Positions 25,687 to 34,060 of a stretch of 64,000 nt of DNA are shown in pieces. Each line of letters starts with the position of its first letter. The first letter of the stretch is position 1. The translations under genes were made by a program, and so were the position numbers. The notes below the pieces were generated by a model, which saw only the letters and a program-made list of their open reading frames with translations, was not told where the DNA came from and ran no database searches. Source of the stretch: VXNE01 sp963668365. GTDB lineage: Bacteria; Pseudomonadota; Gammaproteobacteria; Pseudomonadales; Azotimanducaceae. Where the stretch lies: positions 1,550,001-1,614,000 of the forward strand of contig OY764266.1 of assembly GCA_963668365.1 (NCBI GenBank). Reading direction: 5' to 3'.

Positions 25687-26014
25687 CCGGCCCGTCCGAC
25701 CACGACCAGGACTCCTCGCGCCCGCGGCTCTTCGATGGCCGCGCGCGCCGGCGTTCCCGCCCGCGGGACTCCACGCGTTCGATCGGCCGGATGTCCTGCT
25801 CCGGAATGCCGCTCATCAACCCTTCGGCGAGCCCAAGCGCAATCGCGATCCTCAGCACGCTGTCCAAGCTGCTCGGCTCGCCCGTTTCCACCCGACGCAA
25901 CGTCCGCAACCCGATCCCCGCGTTCGCCGCGAGCGCCGCCTGGGTCACGTTCCTCGCGAGACGCTGCCGAGCCAACCGGACGCCCAGTTCCGCCCGCAGC
26001 GAGCGCGACGTCAC
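25679..26014 (-). CDS. hipB: HipB-like XRE-family antitoxin
   Basis: A 111-residue protein. An XRE helix-turn-helix spans about residues 8-65 (LARQRLARNVTQAALAANAG then IGLRTLRRVETGEPSS) and is followed by a basic, Arg-rich tail. It precedes and overlaps hipA, the standard order in which the antitoxin represses the operon and neutralises the kinase. Upstream is an unusually AT-rich stretch with repeats. Confidence 0.85.
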   Translation of the reverse strand: MTSRSLRAELGVRLARQRLARNVTQAALAANAGIGLRTLRRVETGEPSSLDSVLRIAIALGLAEGLMSGIPEQDIRPIERVESRGRERRRARPSKSRGREESWSWSDGPDD

Positions 26015-26040
26015 ATCGCTTTGAGTCGTATTACCAGCTA

Positions 26041-26100
26041 TATTCGGCCTTATAAATGCGGATTGTCCTATTTATCAGCCTTATATTACCTATAATGTGA
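26041..26100 (-). promoter_or_regulatory. AT-rich region with paired repeats upstream of hipBA
   Basis: GGCCTTATA (26045-26053) and AGCCTTATA (26076-26084) are near-identical direct repeats 31 bases apart, about three helical turns, in an AT-rich tract that contrasts with the GC-rich genome. They lie 30 to 70 bases before the hipB start. This is a plausible promoter with two HipB binding sites. Confidence 0.4.
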
Positions 26101-26173
26101 GGACCACCTCAATGGTCGGCACCATTAAAGCGACGCGAGATCCAGTCCTCACCGGATCGATAACAACTCCGTC

Positions 26174-26905
26174 CTACGCTTCTTCAATCGCTATCGCCCG
26201 CACCCAGGTCCCTTCCATGCGCTCGACGTTGAGCGGCAGGCTCATGAAAAAGCAGCGATCCCGCTTGAGGGCTTCGATATTGACCAGCGGATACACGATG
26301 GGGATGTTGTTGCCGGTCATCGCCCGGTGCGTGGGGCAGTTGTCGGGTTCGGGATCGAGGGACCTGGTTTCCCAGCGGATCCCGGGCACGCCCACGCAGA
26401 GCGCCTTGATCTTCTTCTCCTCGGCGAGCCAATAGGCGGTATCCCCCTCGATCCAGGGTGTGTCGTCGTCCCTATTGGTGCTGCCCATGATCAGGATATC
26501 GCCTTCCCTCACGCTGGACAGGTGCTCCGGCAGGATCGCTTCCCCTTTCAGATGGTCGAGCTGGCAGACACAGGCCTCGCCGTAGTAGGCGTCCACCGGC
26601 ATCTCCCAGATGCCTTTCATTCCGTCGGGCAACTCCGTCCAGTTGTCGTTGTGCCCGATGCCCAGTTGCACGTGCGACCCCATGTGGCCGCTGACGCCGC
26701 CACCGGGCCAGGCCGCGACGGTGCCCACGTTGCACGCCACCAGGTGCTCGATGGTGCCGTCCTTTTCGTTGTAGGTCTCCTCGACGATCCAGGGCATGTT
26801 GTAGACGTCTCGCCTGCCTTCCTCGACAGTCTGGTCCATGCGGGTCACCCGCGAGACCAGCTCCCAGCTCAAGTCGACGATTCTGTGTCCTTCAAGGCTG
26901 ATCAT
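26174..26905 (-). CDS. Cyclase family protein (KynB-like), copy 2
   Basis: A 243-residue protein of the cyclase/arylformamidase (KynB-like) superfamily. Family members are metal-dependent hydrolases with the pattern HxGTHxDxPxH. Here the corresponding segment is GHMGSHVQLGIGH, so the usual metal-binding Asp is Gln. Other segments shared with the gene upstream are ELPDGMKGIWEMPV, ILIMGSTN and IPIVYPLVNI. The ATG overlaps the stop of the upstream paralog (ATGA). Both follow otnC and otnK, which suggests hydrolysis or lactone opening of a sugar-acid-like compound. That is inference. Confidence 0.8.
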   Translation of the reverse strand: MISLEGHRIVDLSWELVSRVTRMDQTVEEGRRDVYNMPWIVEETYNEKDGTIEHLVACNVGTVAAWPGGGVSGHMGSHVQLGIGHNDNWTELPDGMKGIWEMPVDAYYGEACVCQLDHLKGEAILPEHLSSVREGDILIMGSTNRDDDTPWIEGDTAYWLAEEKKIKALCVGVPGIRWETRSLDPEPDNCPTHRAMTGNNIPIVYPLVNIEALKRDRCFFMSLPLNVERMEGTWVRAIAIEEA

Positions 26906-27723
26906 GATTCTCCCCCTTCTTCTTCCAGGGCGATGGCCCTGATGAAACTGGCTTCCGACTTCACGAACCGCAGCGGCAAGCCGACGTAATACACCCGGTC
27001 TTTGGTCAACTTGTCGATGTTGACCAGCGGATGCGCTATGGGCACGTTGGCGCCCAGCAGCATGCGCCGGATGGGCGAGTTGTCGGGCGCCGCCAACTTC
27101 AGGTCGTACTGCCACTCGATGCCCGGCACGCCGATGCCGAGCATCTTGATCCTGCGATCCTGGATCAGCCATTCGCAGGTGGCCGCGGACAGCCACGGCT
27201 GCTCGAGGCCGACAAAGGGACTCGTCATCAGGACGATGTCCCCCACCTCGACGTTCGAGAGATGTTCCGGTTTGATTTCCTGGCCGCGCACGTCCCCTTC
27301 CCGGCTCCTGACTCTCCATCCCTCGCCAAGGGGATATTCACTCGGGTCGGTGATGGCGCGCGGCTCGAGATCCTCGAGATTGCATACCGCCGCCTGTCCC
27401 ATAAAGGTCGTGAGCGGCATCTCCCATATCCCCTTCATGCCGTCGGGCACGCCCGTCCAGTGACTGATATGGCCCTTGCCGCCCTGCACGTGGGCGCCGT
27501 GGTGCGTGGTCATGCGTTCCTGGTGCCATACCTCGTCGCCGCCGGGCGGCGCCGAATACAGGGTAAACAGCGAATTGTCCCCCGGGAACCTGCCCTCCTG
27601 CATGACCCAGGGCCTGCCGTACGGGTCGGTATTGCCTTCCTCCAGCGAGCCATCCACCCGATAGACCCGGGCCTTGAGGCGCGGACTCAACTCCACAGGC
27701 CTGTAACCCTCGAAACTGAACAT
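26902..27723 (-). CDS. Cyclase family protein (KynB-like), copy 1
   Basis: A 273-residue paralog of the gene directly downstream, sharing VPDGMKGIWEMPLTTFMGQA, GIGVPGIEW and VPIAHPLVNIDKL. The metal-site segment reads HHGAHVQGGKGH, again with Gln in place of the canonical Asp. The two look like a tandem duplication that has diverged, and they may form a heteromer. It is part of the otnK-otnC-cyclase-cyclase run, starting 46 bases after otnC. Confidence 0.8.
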   Translation of the reverse strand: MFSFEGYRPVELSPRLKARVYRVDGSLEEGNTDPYGRPWVMQEGRFPGDNSLFTLYSAPPGGDEVWHQERMTTHHGAHVQGGKGHISHWTGVPDGMKGIWEMPLTTFMGQAAVCNLEDLEPRAITDPSEYPLGEGWRVRSREGDVRGQEIKPEHLSNVEVGDIVLMTSPFVGLEQPWLSAATCEWLIQDRRIKMLGIGVPGIEWQYDLKLAAPDNSPIRRMLLGANVPIAHPLVNIDKLTKDRVYYVGLPLRFVKSEASFIRAIALEEEGGES

Positions 27724-27769
27724 AGCGTTTCCTTAACTTGAAAAGTCGTTTGAATTTGGCCGAAGCCAA

Positions 27770-28417
27770 TCAGATGTAGCGCCCGTAACTCACCCTGCGG
27801 GCGCGGTCGAAGAACTCGTCCCACTGCGCGCCGGTGAGACGGCTGGGTTCACCGACCTGGCGGGAGAGCAGATACTGCCGGCACATGATCTCGAGGCGCT
27901 GTGCCAGCTCGACGCCCGATTTCAGGTTTCCCGCCCGACAGATCATGCCGTGGTTGCCCAGAAGACATGCGTTCCGGTCCTTCAGGGCGGATGCCGCATC
28001 GTGGGCAAGCGTCTCGGTGCCAAACGTCGAGTACGGCACGCAAGGCACGTCGTCGCCACCGAAGGTCCCCACCAGGTAGTGGAAACCCGGCAGCGGCTCG
28101 TTCTGGCAGGACAGGGCCACGCAATAGTCCGAGTGCGTATGCACCACCGCCTGCGCCCTTTCGTGCTGCCGGTAGATCTCCGCGTGCATTCGCCACTCGG
28201 ACGACGGCTTGACGTCGCCTTCCCAGTCGCCGTCCAGCGAGACGCGCACGATGCGTTCCGGCGCGATGTTCGCCTCGGACGCGCCGCTGGGCGAAATCAG
28301 CATGCCGTCCTCGAAACGACAGCTCAGGTTGCCCGAGGACAGCTCGTTCAATCCGAGACTCGCCGAATAGCGATAGCACGCCGTGACCTCTTCCCTGACA
28401 CTCTGCTCGTCGCTCAT
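27770..28417 (-). CDS. Class II aldolase/adducin family protein, OtnC-like
   Basis: A 215-residue zinc-dependent aldolase-fold enzyme. Visible features are the substrate-binding SSGNLSCRF, the acidic residue in SSEWRMH, the zinc ligands in VVHTHSDYC (His93 and His95) and the third His in GNHGM (His156). Next to an OtnK-type kinase, the best reading is 3-oxo-tetronate 4-phosphate decarboxylase of the four-carbon acid-sugar pathway. A fuculose-phosphate-type aldolase is the alternative. The start overlaps the end of the kinase gene by four bases. Confidence 0.85.
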   Translation of the reverse strand: MSDEQSVREEVTACYRYSASLGLNELSSGNLSCRFEDGMLISPSGASEANIAPERIVRVSLDGDWEGDVKPSSEWRMHAEIYRQHERAQAVVHTHSDYCVALSCQNEPLPGFHYLVGTFGGDDVPCVPYSTFGTETLAHDAASALKDRNACLLGNHGMICRAGNLKSGVELAQRLEIMCRQYLLSRQVGEPSRLTGAQWDEFFDRARRVSYGRYI

Positions 28418-29700
28418 TTTGCGGACTCCCCACGCTGTTCTGACCGTCTCATGCGCGCGAGAGCATACTCAAAGAACGTCTCGTTCCCCAGGCCGCCCGC
28501 CTTGGTGACCATTGCCAGCGGTCCCGGCGCGCGGCTGAAACAGTAACCGCCCGACAGGTCGTCGAAGGAACCCACCTCCACCTGCCGGATACCGAGCGCG
28601 GAAAAAACCTGGCCACTCGTCTCTCCACCCGCAACCACGAGCTTGCGCACGCCGAGTTCGTAGAGAATCTTCGCGGCCTCGCCCAGCAGGCCGTCCGCTC
28701 GCGCCGCCGCTCCGTCCTTGCCGAGCGCCTTCTGCGCGCGTTCGACCCCGGCCACGTCCGCCGAAGTGGACACGGCCACCGGACCGCGGGGCAGATGCTC
28801 CGCCGCCCAGCCCCTGATCTCGTCGAGCAATGCATCCTCCGATCGCTCGAGATCGATGCGAAATACCGCGTGGCGGCTCTCGAAATAGTCGACCTGGCGC
28901 AGCGTCGGCGGCGCGCAGCTGCCGGCAATGACCGCCTCGTATCCGGGCGCCGGGGGCAGCACCGTCCGGTCCCCCGGGGGATGATCCGCCGGCAGCCACT
29001 GGCGCGCCAGGAACCCGGGCAGCGCATCGCCGCCCGTGGTCACCGCCCAGTCGTTCACCAGTTCGGCGACCCTGGTGACATCGTCGTCGTCGACGGAGTC
29101 GATCACGAACGCGTGCGTGCCCGAAGCAACCTGCGCGTCCACGTATTCGCGCGCCCCCTGAAGGCCGCCATGCAGCACGCGGTGGGGGATCAGTCCAACC
29201 GGTCCCGTCATCTGGGGCTCGAGCACTTGCATGAGGTTGGCATTGGTCATGGGCGTCACGGGGTCGTAGCGCTTGAAAGACTCGGACAGCAACTGGCGGC
29301 CCACGAACAGGCGCCCCTGGAACACCGTGACGTTGTATTCCGGGAAGGCGGGCGCAAAGATCACCCGGTCGGCACCTGTCACCGCCAAGAGCGCTTCGGC
29401 GGCGGGTCCGATGTTGCCCTCGTCGGTGCAATCGAACGTCGCGCAGTACTTGTAGTAGATGCGCTTCGTATCGATGGCCCGCAGCGCGCTGCCGATCATG
29501 CTCACTTCCCTGCGGGAATCCCGAGCGGGGATGAGGCGGAGTTTCTTGCCCACCACCACCGCATCGCTCTCGGCATCGAGGTCGCCCAGCGCCTCGGCGG
29601 AAGTGACCAGGGGACAGCGGACACCTTCCCGCTCGAGCAGGCTCGCGACCATCATCCCGCCGGTCAGGTCATCCGCTATGATTCCGAGTTCGAGCGCCAT
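28414..29700 (-). CDS. Four-carbon acid sugar kinase (OtnK/DUF1537 family)
   Basis: A 428-residue kinase. The N-terminal domain carries the hallmark IIADDLTGG, and the family segment YYKYCATFDCTDEGNIGPAA follows. The C-terminal nucleotide-binding domain has VVAGGETSGQVF and the terminal KAGGLGNE (KxGGxG). OtnK enzymes phosphorylate 3-oxo-tetronate, or D-erythronate or threonate relatives, and OtnC then decarboxylates the product. It is the first gene of the operon and diverges from the dioxygenase-HEAT gene across about 95 bases. Confidence 0.88.
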   Translation of the reverse strand: MALELGIIADDLTGGMMVASLLEREGVRCPLVTSAEALGDLDAESDAVVVGKKLRLIPARDSRREVSMIGSALRAIDTKRIYYKYCATFDCTDEGNIGPAAEALLAVTGADRVIFAPAFPEYNVTVFQGRLFVGRQLLSESFKRYDPVTPMTNANLMQVLEPQMTGPVGLIPHRVLHGGLQGAREYVDAQVASGTHAFVIDSVDDDDVTRVAELVNDWAVTTGGDALPGFLARQWLPADHPPGDRTVLPPAPGYEAVIAGSCAPPTLRQVDYFESRHAVFRIDLERSEDALLDEIRGWAAEHLPRGPVAVSTSADVAGVERAQKALGKDGAAARADGLLGEAAKILYELGVRKLVVAGGETSGQVFSALGIRQVEVGSFDDLSGGYCFSRAPGPLAMVTKAGGLGNETFFEYALARMRRSEQRGESAK

Positions 29701-29795
29701 GCAATTCCTCCTTTTCGCCAGTATCTCGCGAACAGGGGGACGCGCTCAATTCGACCGGAAACTAGATTCCCCCGTTTACGGAGAGGGTCCTTACA

Positions 29796-31592
29796 TTGCA
29801 GTACACGAATCCCGAGACCCTGGTTGCCGACTTTGTCAGCCGCGGATTCGTCGCGCTCGCGCCGGAGAGTCTCGGCGTTTGTCCCGGATTGCACGAACGC
29901 ATCTTCGAACTGGAGCGGCGTGCGCGTCACGAGAGGAAACGCATCACCGCGGCCCTGATTCCGGAAGTGCTCGATATCATCAACGCGCCCTGTGTCGTCG
30001 AAGCCTGTGAGCGCTTGGTCGGAAGAGACTGGGCGGTCGTGCCCTTCACCCACAACGCGCCCTACCTCAGCGACGCCTTCGATCAATGGTGGCACAAGGA
30101 CGACAACGGCCCGTACAACATGCGCAAGGCGCGGCATCACCACGCGATCCAGATCGAGTTGCTGTATTACCCGCAGGCCGTGCGCGAGGACATGGGACCC
30201 ACGGCGATCGTTCCCTATTCGCAATACTGGACCTTCAATCACGAAGAGAATCACGACAACTTCGCCGGCGCCGACCACCTCGACTTCGACTACATCATGG
30301 AGGGCATGGATCGGATCGCCGTGAGCGGCGAGCACTCGAACTACGATCGGGAGGACATTTGCCTGCAGCGAACGGCGCACGACGAGCGAATGCGCGATGC
30401 CATCCGCAAGACCGGCTGGCCCCTCGTGGCCCCGTTCGAGGTCGGGCCGCTGCGGGCCGGCAGTGTCGTCCTGTGCTCGCACAACCTGTTCCACCGCCGC
30501 AACCATCGCCGCGACGACTGGAAGACCTGGGAGGCGAACCCGCGCTTCATGTGGCGCTTCTGGCTCTACCGCACCACCGAGCCGGAAGCGGGAGACGCCC
30601 CTGAGGTTGAATGGCGCGGATCGGGCGTCGATCCGATGACAGGAATCGAACTCGGCGAGGCTGTAGCGACATCGGCGCCAGTCTGGCGTTACCAGGACCA
30701 TTGGCTACGGTCCGGTCGGCCCCCGCCAAAGGTCGAGCGCGCCGCAGAGACGGCGATCCCGCGTCTCTACGAACGCGGCGACGCGTCCGAACCCACGCGA
30801 ATCGCCGCGGCCTACGAACTGGCGTCTGTTGCGAACGAGTCGAGCGCAGTCGCCGCGCTTGGCGAAGGCCTCGCGAGTGACCGCGAGAGCGTGCGTCGCG
30901 CCGCGACCTACGGACTCGTCGCCCTCGGAGAAGCGGCCACGCCGACGCTGCTCGAAGCCGTGGCATCGCCGGTCCGGTGGGTGCGCAAGGCGGGGGCGTT
31001 TGGTCTCGGGGCGGCAGGCGCCCCGACCGCAGAAGTCGTGCAGGCGTTGCGCGAACGGCTCCTCGACGACGAATCCGTTTACGTACGTTCGGTAGCGGCG
31101 GACGCGCTGGGATGTCTCGCCCGCCGCGCCGCTGCGCTCGATCGGGAGGAGGATTTGCTGACGGCTTGCTGCGACGCGCTGATCGACTCGCTCAAGCGGG
31201 AAAAGAACCGGCTCGCGATGAACGTGGCGCAGAACCGCAGCATCAAGTTCGTCCGCCCGACGGATGATTGCGATGTCTGCGAAGGCATCGGCGTCGACTA
31301 CCGGGAGCAACGTTTCGAGCAAGTCCGATCCGTCGTCCGGGAGAACGCGCTGTGGTCCATGGTGATCCTCGCTACGCATCTCCCCGCACTGGACGAGCGC
31401 GCGGTGCGGATGCTGGAGTCCATCGTGCGGGAAGACACCAACGTCTTCGCGGTCGGACTCGCCATGGATGCGCTGAACCGCGCGGGACGGCTCTCGCAGG
31501 CGATGCTGCAATGGTCACCGCTGGCGGATTGGGAATCGCTGTCACGGTGCAGGAGCACGCTTGACGTCCGGGTGCTTCAGCGAGCCGGCTGA
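29796..31592 (+). CDS. Phytanoyl-CoA dioxygenase-like domain fused to HEAT-like repeats
   Basis: A 598-residue protein. Residues 1-270 resemble PhyH Fe(II)/2-oxoglutarate dioxygenases. WWHKDDNGP supplies the H-x-D pair (His100, Asp102), SHNLFHRRNHR supplies the distal His (about 229-237), and RFMWRFWLYR probably holds the 2-oxoglutarate Arg. From about residue 330 to the end, Ala-rich helical repeats such as AAYELASVANESSAVAALGE and VRRAATYGLVALG indicate HEAT-like repeats, a protein-binding scaffold. A run of Cys (DDCDVCEG) interrupts them. The start ATTGCAGT region offers TTG at 29796 as first codon, and nothing better is nearby. It ends 16 bases inside the convergent sulfatase gene. The substrate is unknown. 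Confidence 0.8.
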   Translation: MQYTNPETLVADFVSRGFVALAPESLGVCPGLHERIFELERRARHERKRITAALIPEVLDIINAPCVVEACERLVGRDWAVVPFTHNAPYLSDAFDQWWHKDDNGPYNMRKARHHHAIQIELLYYPQAVREDMGPTAIVPYSQYWTFNHEENHDNFAGADHLDFDYIMEGMDRIAVSGEHSNYDREDICLQRTAHDERMRDAIRKTGWPLVAPFEVGPLRAGSVVLCSHNLFHRRNHRRDDWKTWEANPRFMWRFWLYRTTEPEAGDAPEVEWRGSGVDPMTGIELGEAVATSAPVWRYQDHWLRSGRPPPKVERAAETAIPRLYERGDASEPTRIAAAYELASVANESSAVAALGEGLASDRESVRRAATYGLVALGEAATPTLLEAVASPVRWVRKAGAFGLGAAGAPTAEVVQALRERLLDDESVYVRSVAADALGCLARRAAALDREEDLLTACCDALIDSLKREKNRLAMNVAQNRSIKFVRPTDDCDVCEGIGVDYREQRFEQVRSVVRENALWSMVILATHLPALDERAVRMLESIVREDTNVFAVGLAMDALNRAGRLSQAMLQWSPLADWESLSRCRSTLDVRVLQRAG

Positions 31593-32965
31593 GGCGTCGT
31601 AGCCTGGCTCTGGCAGATTCTCTCCAGGACCCTCAGCCGCAAGGCCTCCACATCGGCTTGATATTCGGCAAGGCCGGCGAGATTCCTGGTTTCGAGCGGG
31701 TCGTTTCTTCGATCGAAGAGCAGGTACGCCTGGCCCTCCCTGTTGAGGGCAATCTTCCAGTCGTCGTTCATCAACAGGAACTCACCCGAGATCTCTGACA
31801 GGCCATCCTCGCGATGGTCGCCGCCGGCAAGCGCGCCCGTCAGGGATCTTGCGAACTGCTGGTAGTCGAGGGCACCGCCCGCGAGTTCCACCAGCGTCGG
31901 ACCGACATCGCAGTTTTCCGCGATGCTGTCGTTGACGATGCCGCCCTGGCCCCCCGGAACCCGCACCACGAGGGGCACGCGCAACGCCCCGTCGTAGAAA
32001 TTCATCTTGTAGATGAGGCCATGGTCGCCGTTCATCTCGCCATGGTCCGATGTGAAGGCGATGACCGTATTGTCCATCTCGCCGCGCGCCTCGATGACCT
32101 CGAGAATCTCGCCGATCTGGCGGTCGATCAGGGTGACATTGCCCGCGTAGTTCGCCCGCATGGCACCGATGTCGCCCTCTTCGAAGTCGGGACAGAAGCG
32201 TCCCTTGCGAAGGTGATCGAGCCAGCCATCCGGCCGCGGCGCCTGATCGAACGCATCGGCAATCGGTTCGGGCATCGCGCCGGGTTCATACATGCCGGCA
32301 AAGGGTTCCGGGGCATCCCACGGCTCATGCGGCCCGCCAAAACTGACCCAGCAGAACCAGGGCTCGTCCCGGTTGTAGGACTCGAGGTAGCGTTTCGCCT
32401 TCTGCCCGACGTAAACGTCGTAGTAGTCCTCTAGCGGCAGAACGGACGGTCGGGCCACGTAAGGCTTGTTGGCGAAGCGCTCCTTGACGTCCGCCCGGTA
32501 GGCCTCGAGCAATCCCTTCTCTTGCCACGCCGCGGTCATGTGGCTCAGCACCTCGGCGCTCGCTCTCGGTCCGCCGATTTCATCGACGTCATCCAGGCCC
32601 CAGGCATGCAACAGATCCTCTTTCTCCCGCAGATCGCCGACGTGGGGATGCAGGTGTGTCTTGCCGAACAGGCTGGTGCGATAGCCGAGCTTGCGGATCT
32701 CTCCCATCCAGTTATCGGCGTCCGCCGGCATGGTGTTCGACTGATGGGTCCACACGCCGTTGCTGTGGGGGTACTTGCCGGTCGCCAGCGTCAGCCGCGC
32801 GGGCACGCAGACAGGCGTGGTGGTGATGCACTGGGTAAACCGCACGCCATCGGCGGCGATGCGATCCAGATTGGGGGTCCGCACCCAGTCGCCGCTGGTG
32901 CCCATGGCGTCCCAGCGCTGCTGGTCGGTCATCAGGAACAGGATGTTGGGCGTACCCGTTTCCAC
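31577..32965 (-). CDS. Sulfatase (alkaline phosphatase superfamily)
   Basis: A 462-residue type I sulfatase. The metal-binding start is NILFLMTDQQRWDA, and the catalytic cysteine that becomes formylglycine is in VCVPARLTLATG (C-x-P-x-R). Further signatures are GKTHLHPHVG, FVSFGGPHEPWD-like FCWVSFGGPHEPWDAP and TSDHGEMNGDHG. It hydrolyses sulfate esters of sugars or small organics, and no signal peptide is seen, so a cytoplasmic location is likely. The GTG start overlaps the ankyrin gene's stop by one base. A formylglycine-generating enzyme gene is needed for maturation but is not in this window. Confidence 0.9.
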   Translation of the reverse strand: METGTPNILFLMTDQQRWDAMGTSGDWVRTPNLDRIAADGVRFTQCITTTPVCVPARLTLATGKYPHSNGVWTHQSNTMPADADNWMGEIRKLGYRTSLFGKTHLHPHVGDLREKEDLLHAWGLDDVDEIGGPRASAEVLSHMTAAWQEKGLLEAYRADVKERFANKPYVARPSVLPLEDYYDVYVGQKAKRYLESYNRDEPWFCWVSFGGPHEPWDAPEPFAGMYEPGAMPEPIADAFDQAPRPDGWLDHLRKGRFCPDFEEGDIGAMRANYAGNVTLIDRQIGEILEVIEARGEMDNTVIAFTSDHGEMNGDHGLIYKMNFYDGALRVPLVVRVPGGQGGIVNDSIAENCDVGPTLVELAGGALDYQQFARSLTGALAGGDHREDGLSEISGEFLLMNDDWKIALNREGQAYLLFDRRNDPLETRNLAGLAEYQADVEALRLRVLERICQSQATTPQPAR

Positions 32966-33909
32966 TACAACTTGGCCCTCAGCATTGTGGCGATCTCGCC
33001 CTTGCCCTTCTCCACCTCGTCCCGGTCCGGCATCGGAATCCCGAACATCGACGCGATGTATTCGGTGGTGGCCCAATCCAGCTCTGCGGCCGTAAGCGCC
33101 GTGCTGCCGTCGTCGTTCACCGCCTTGAGGTCGGCACCTGCGGCAAGAAGCATCTTCGCGATGTCCACCCGTCCCAGGAATGCCGCAAGAATCAGCGCCG
33201 TGGTGCCACTTCTCGGGTCATGTGCGTTCGGGTCCGCACCTTTGCCCAGGGCTACCTTCAAGGCAGCCGCGTTGCCTCCCACGATCAGCCTCGCCAGGGC
33301 GTCCCAGCCGTAGGGAGACGCGCCTCCCAGCATGGCGACGATCTCTTTTCGGCCCGCCTCCACCGTGGCCCGGTTCACCGGCAATCGCAGCGTGGCGGCG
33401 ACCTCCTCCGTGGTGGCCCAGTCCATCATGGCGATGTCCAGGGCCGACTGTCCTGAGTGGTTGCGAATGGAGGTATCGCTGCCGAAACCCATCAGCATCT
33501 TCGCCATCCGATCCCCACCCAGGAAAGCCGCCGCTGCCAGGGCGGTGCCGCCGTTGCCGTTGCGCGCGTTCACGTTGGCGCCGTTGGCGAGAAGCCACTT
33601 GACCGATCCGAACTGTTCGGTGACCACGGCAACCGTCAGCGCCGTCACCTGCGCTCCCGGCATCAGGCCGTCGAGGTCGACGCCAGCGCGTTTGTTCGCC
33701 TCCAGGTCGGCCAGGGCGCCCTCGGCGGAGGCTTGCCAGATGTCCATGGTCGGTCCCGAAAGTTCCTCTTCCGCTACCGGCGGCGCGGTCTGAGTTTGCG
33801 GCGCGCAAGCCGCGAGCATGAATAGGGCCAGCGCCAAAAGAGGGGAACTCCACCCTGGGAACAAACGTATCCGGGGAGCGCCAGCTGGCAAGAACGATGT
33901 CACAGTCAT
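32965..33909 (-). CDS. Ankyrin-repeat lipoprotein
   Basis: A 314-residue protein starting MTVTSFLP. A signal peptide ends in the lipobox LAAC (residues about 33-36), predicting a lipid-anchored periplasmic or outer-membrane protein. Ankyrin repeats follow, for example NGANVNARNGNGGTALAAAA and KGADPNAHDPRSGTTALILA, then AGADLKAVNDDGSTALTAAE. They appear in two halves, each ending with a similar DWATTE segment, which suggests an internal duplication. GAGGA precedes the ATG. It is directly upstream of the sulfatase, with which it is probably co-transcribed. Confidence 0.85.
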   Translation of the reverse strand: MTVTSFLPAGAPRIRLFPGWSSPLLALALFMLAACAPQTQTAPPVAEEELSGPTMDIWQASAEGALADLEANKRAGVDLDGLMPGAQVTALTVAVVTEQFGSVKWLLANGANVNARNGNGGTALAAAAFLGGDRMAKMLMGFGSDTSIRNHSGQSALDIAMMDWATTEEVAATLRLPVNRATVEAGRKEIVAMLGGASPYGWDALARLIVGGNAAALKVALGKGADPNAHDPRSGTTALILAAFLGRVDIAKMLLAAGADLKAVNDDGSTALTAAELDWATTEYIASMFGIPMPDRDEVEKGKGEIATMLRAKL

Positions 33910-34060
33910 TTCCTCGAGTTCTGCGAGTGGGGAAACATTATGCTCGGAACCTCTCCCCGCAGCATGTGCATGGGCCGTTTGGTTATTCTCACAACGGAAT
34001 CCCGGAGCCCAGTGCTGTAAGCTGCGGCCCGCCGGGTTGAGTGAACAAAGGGGGGTCTCC

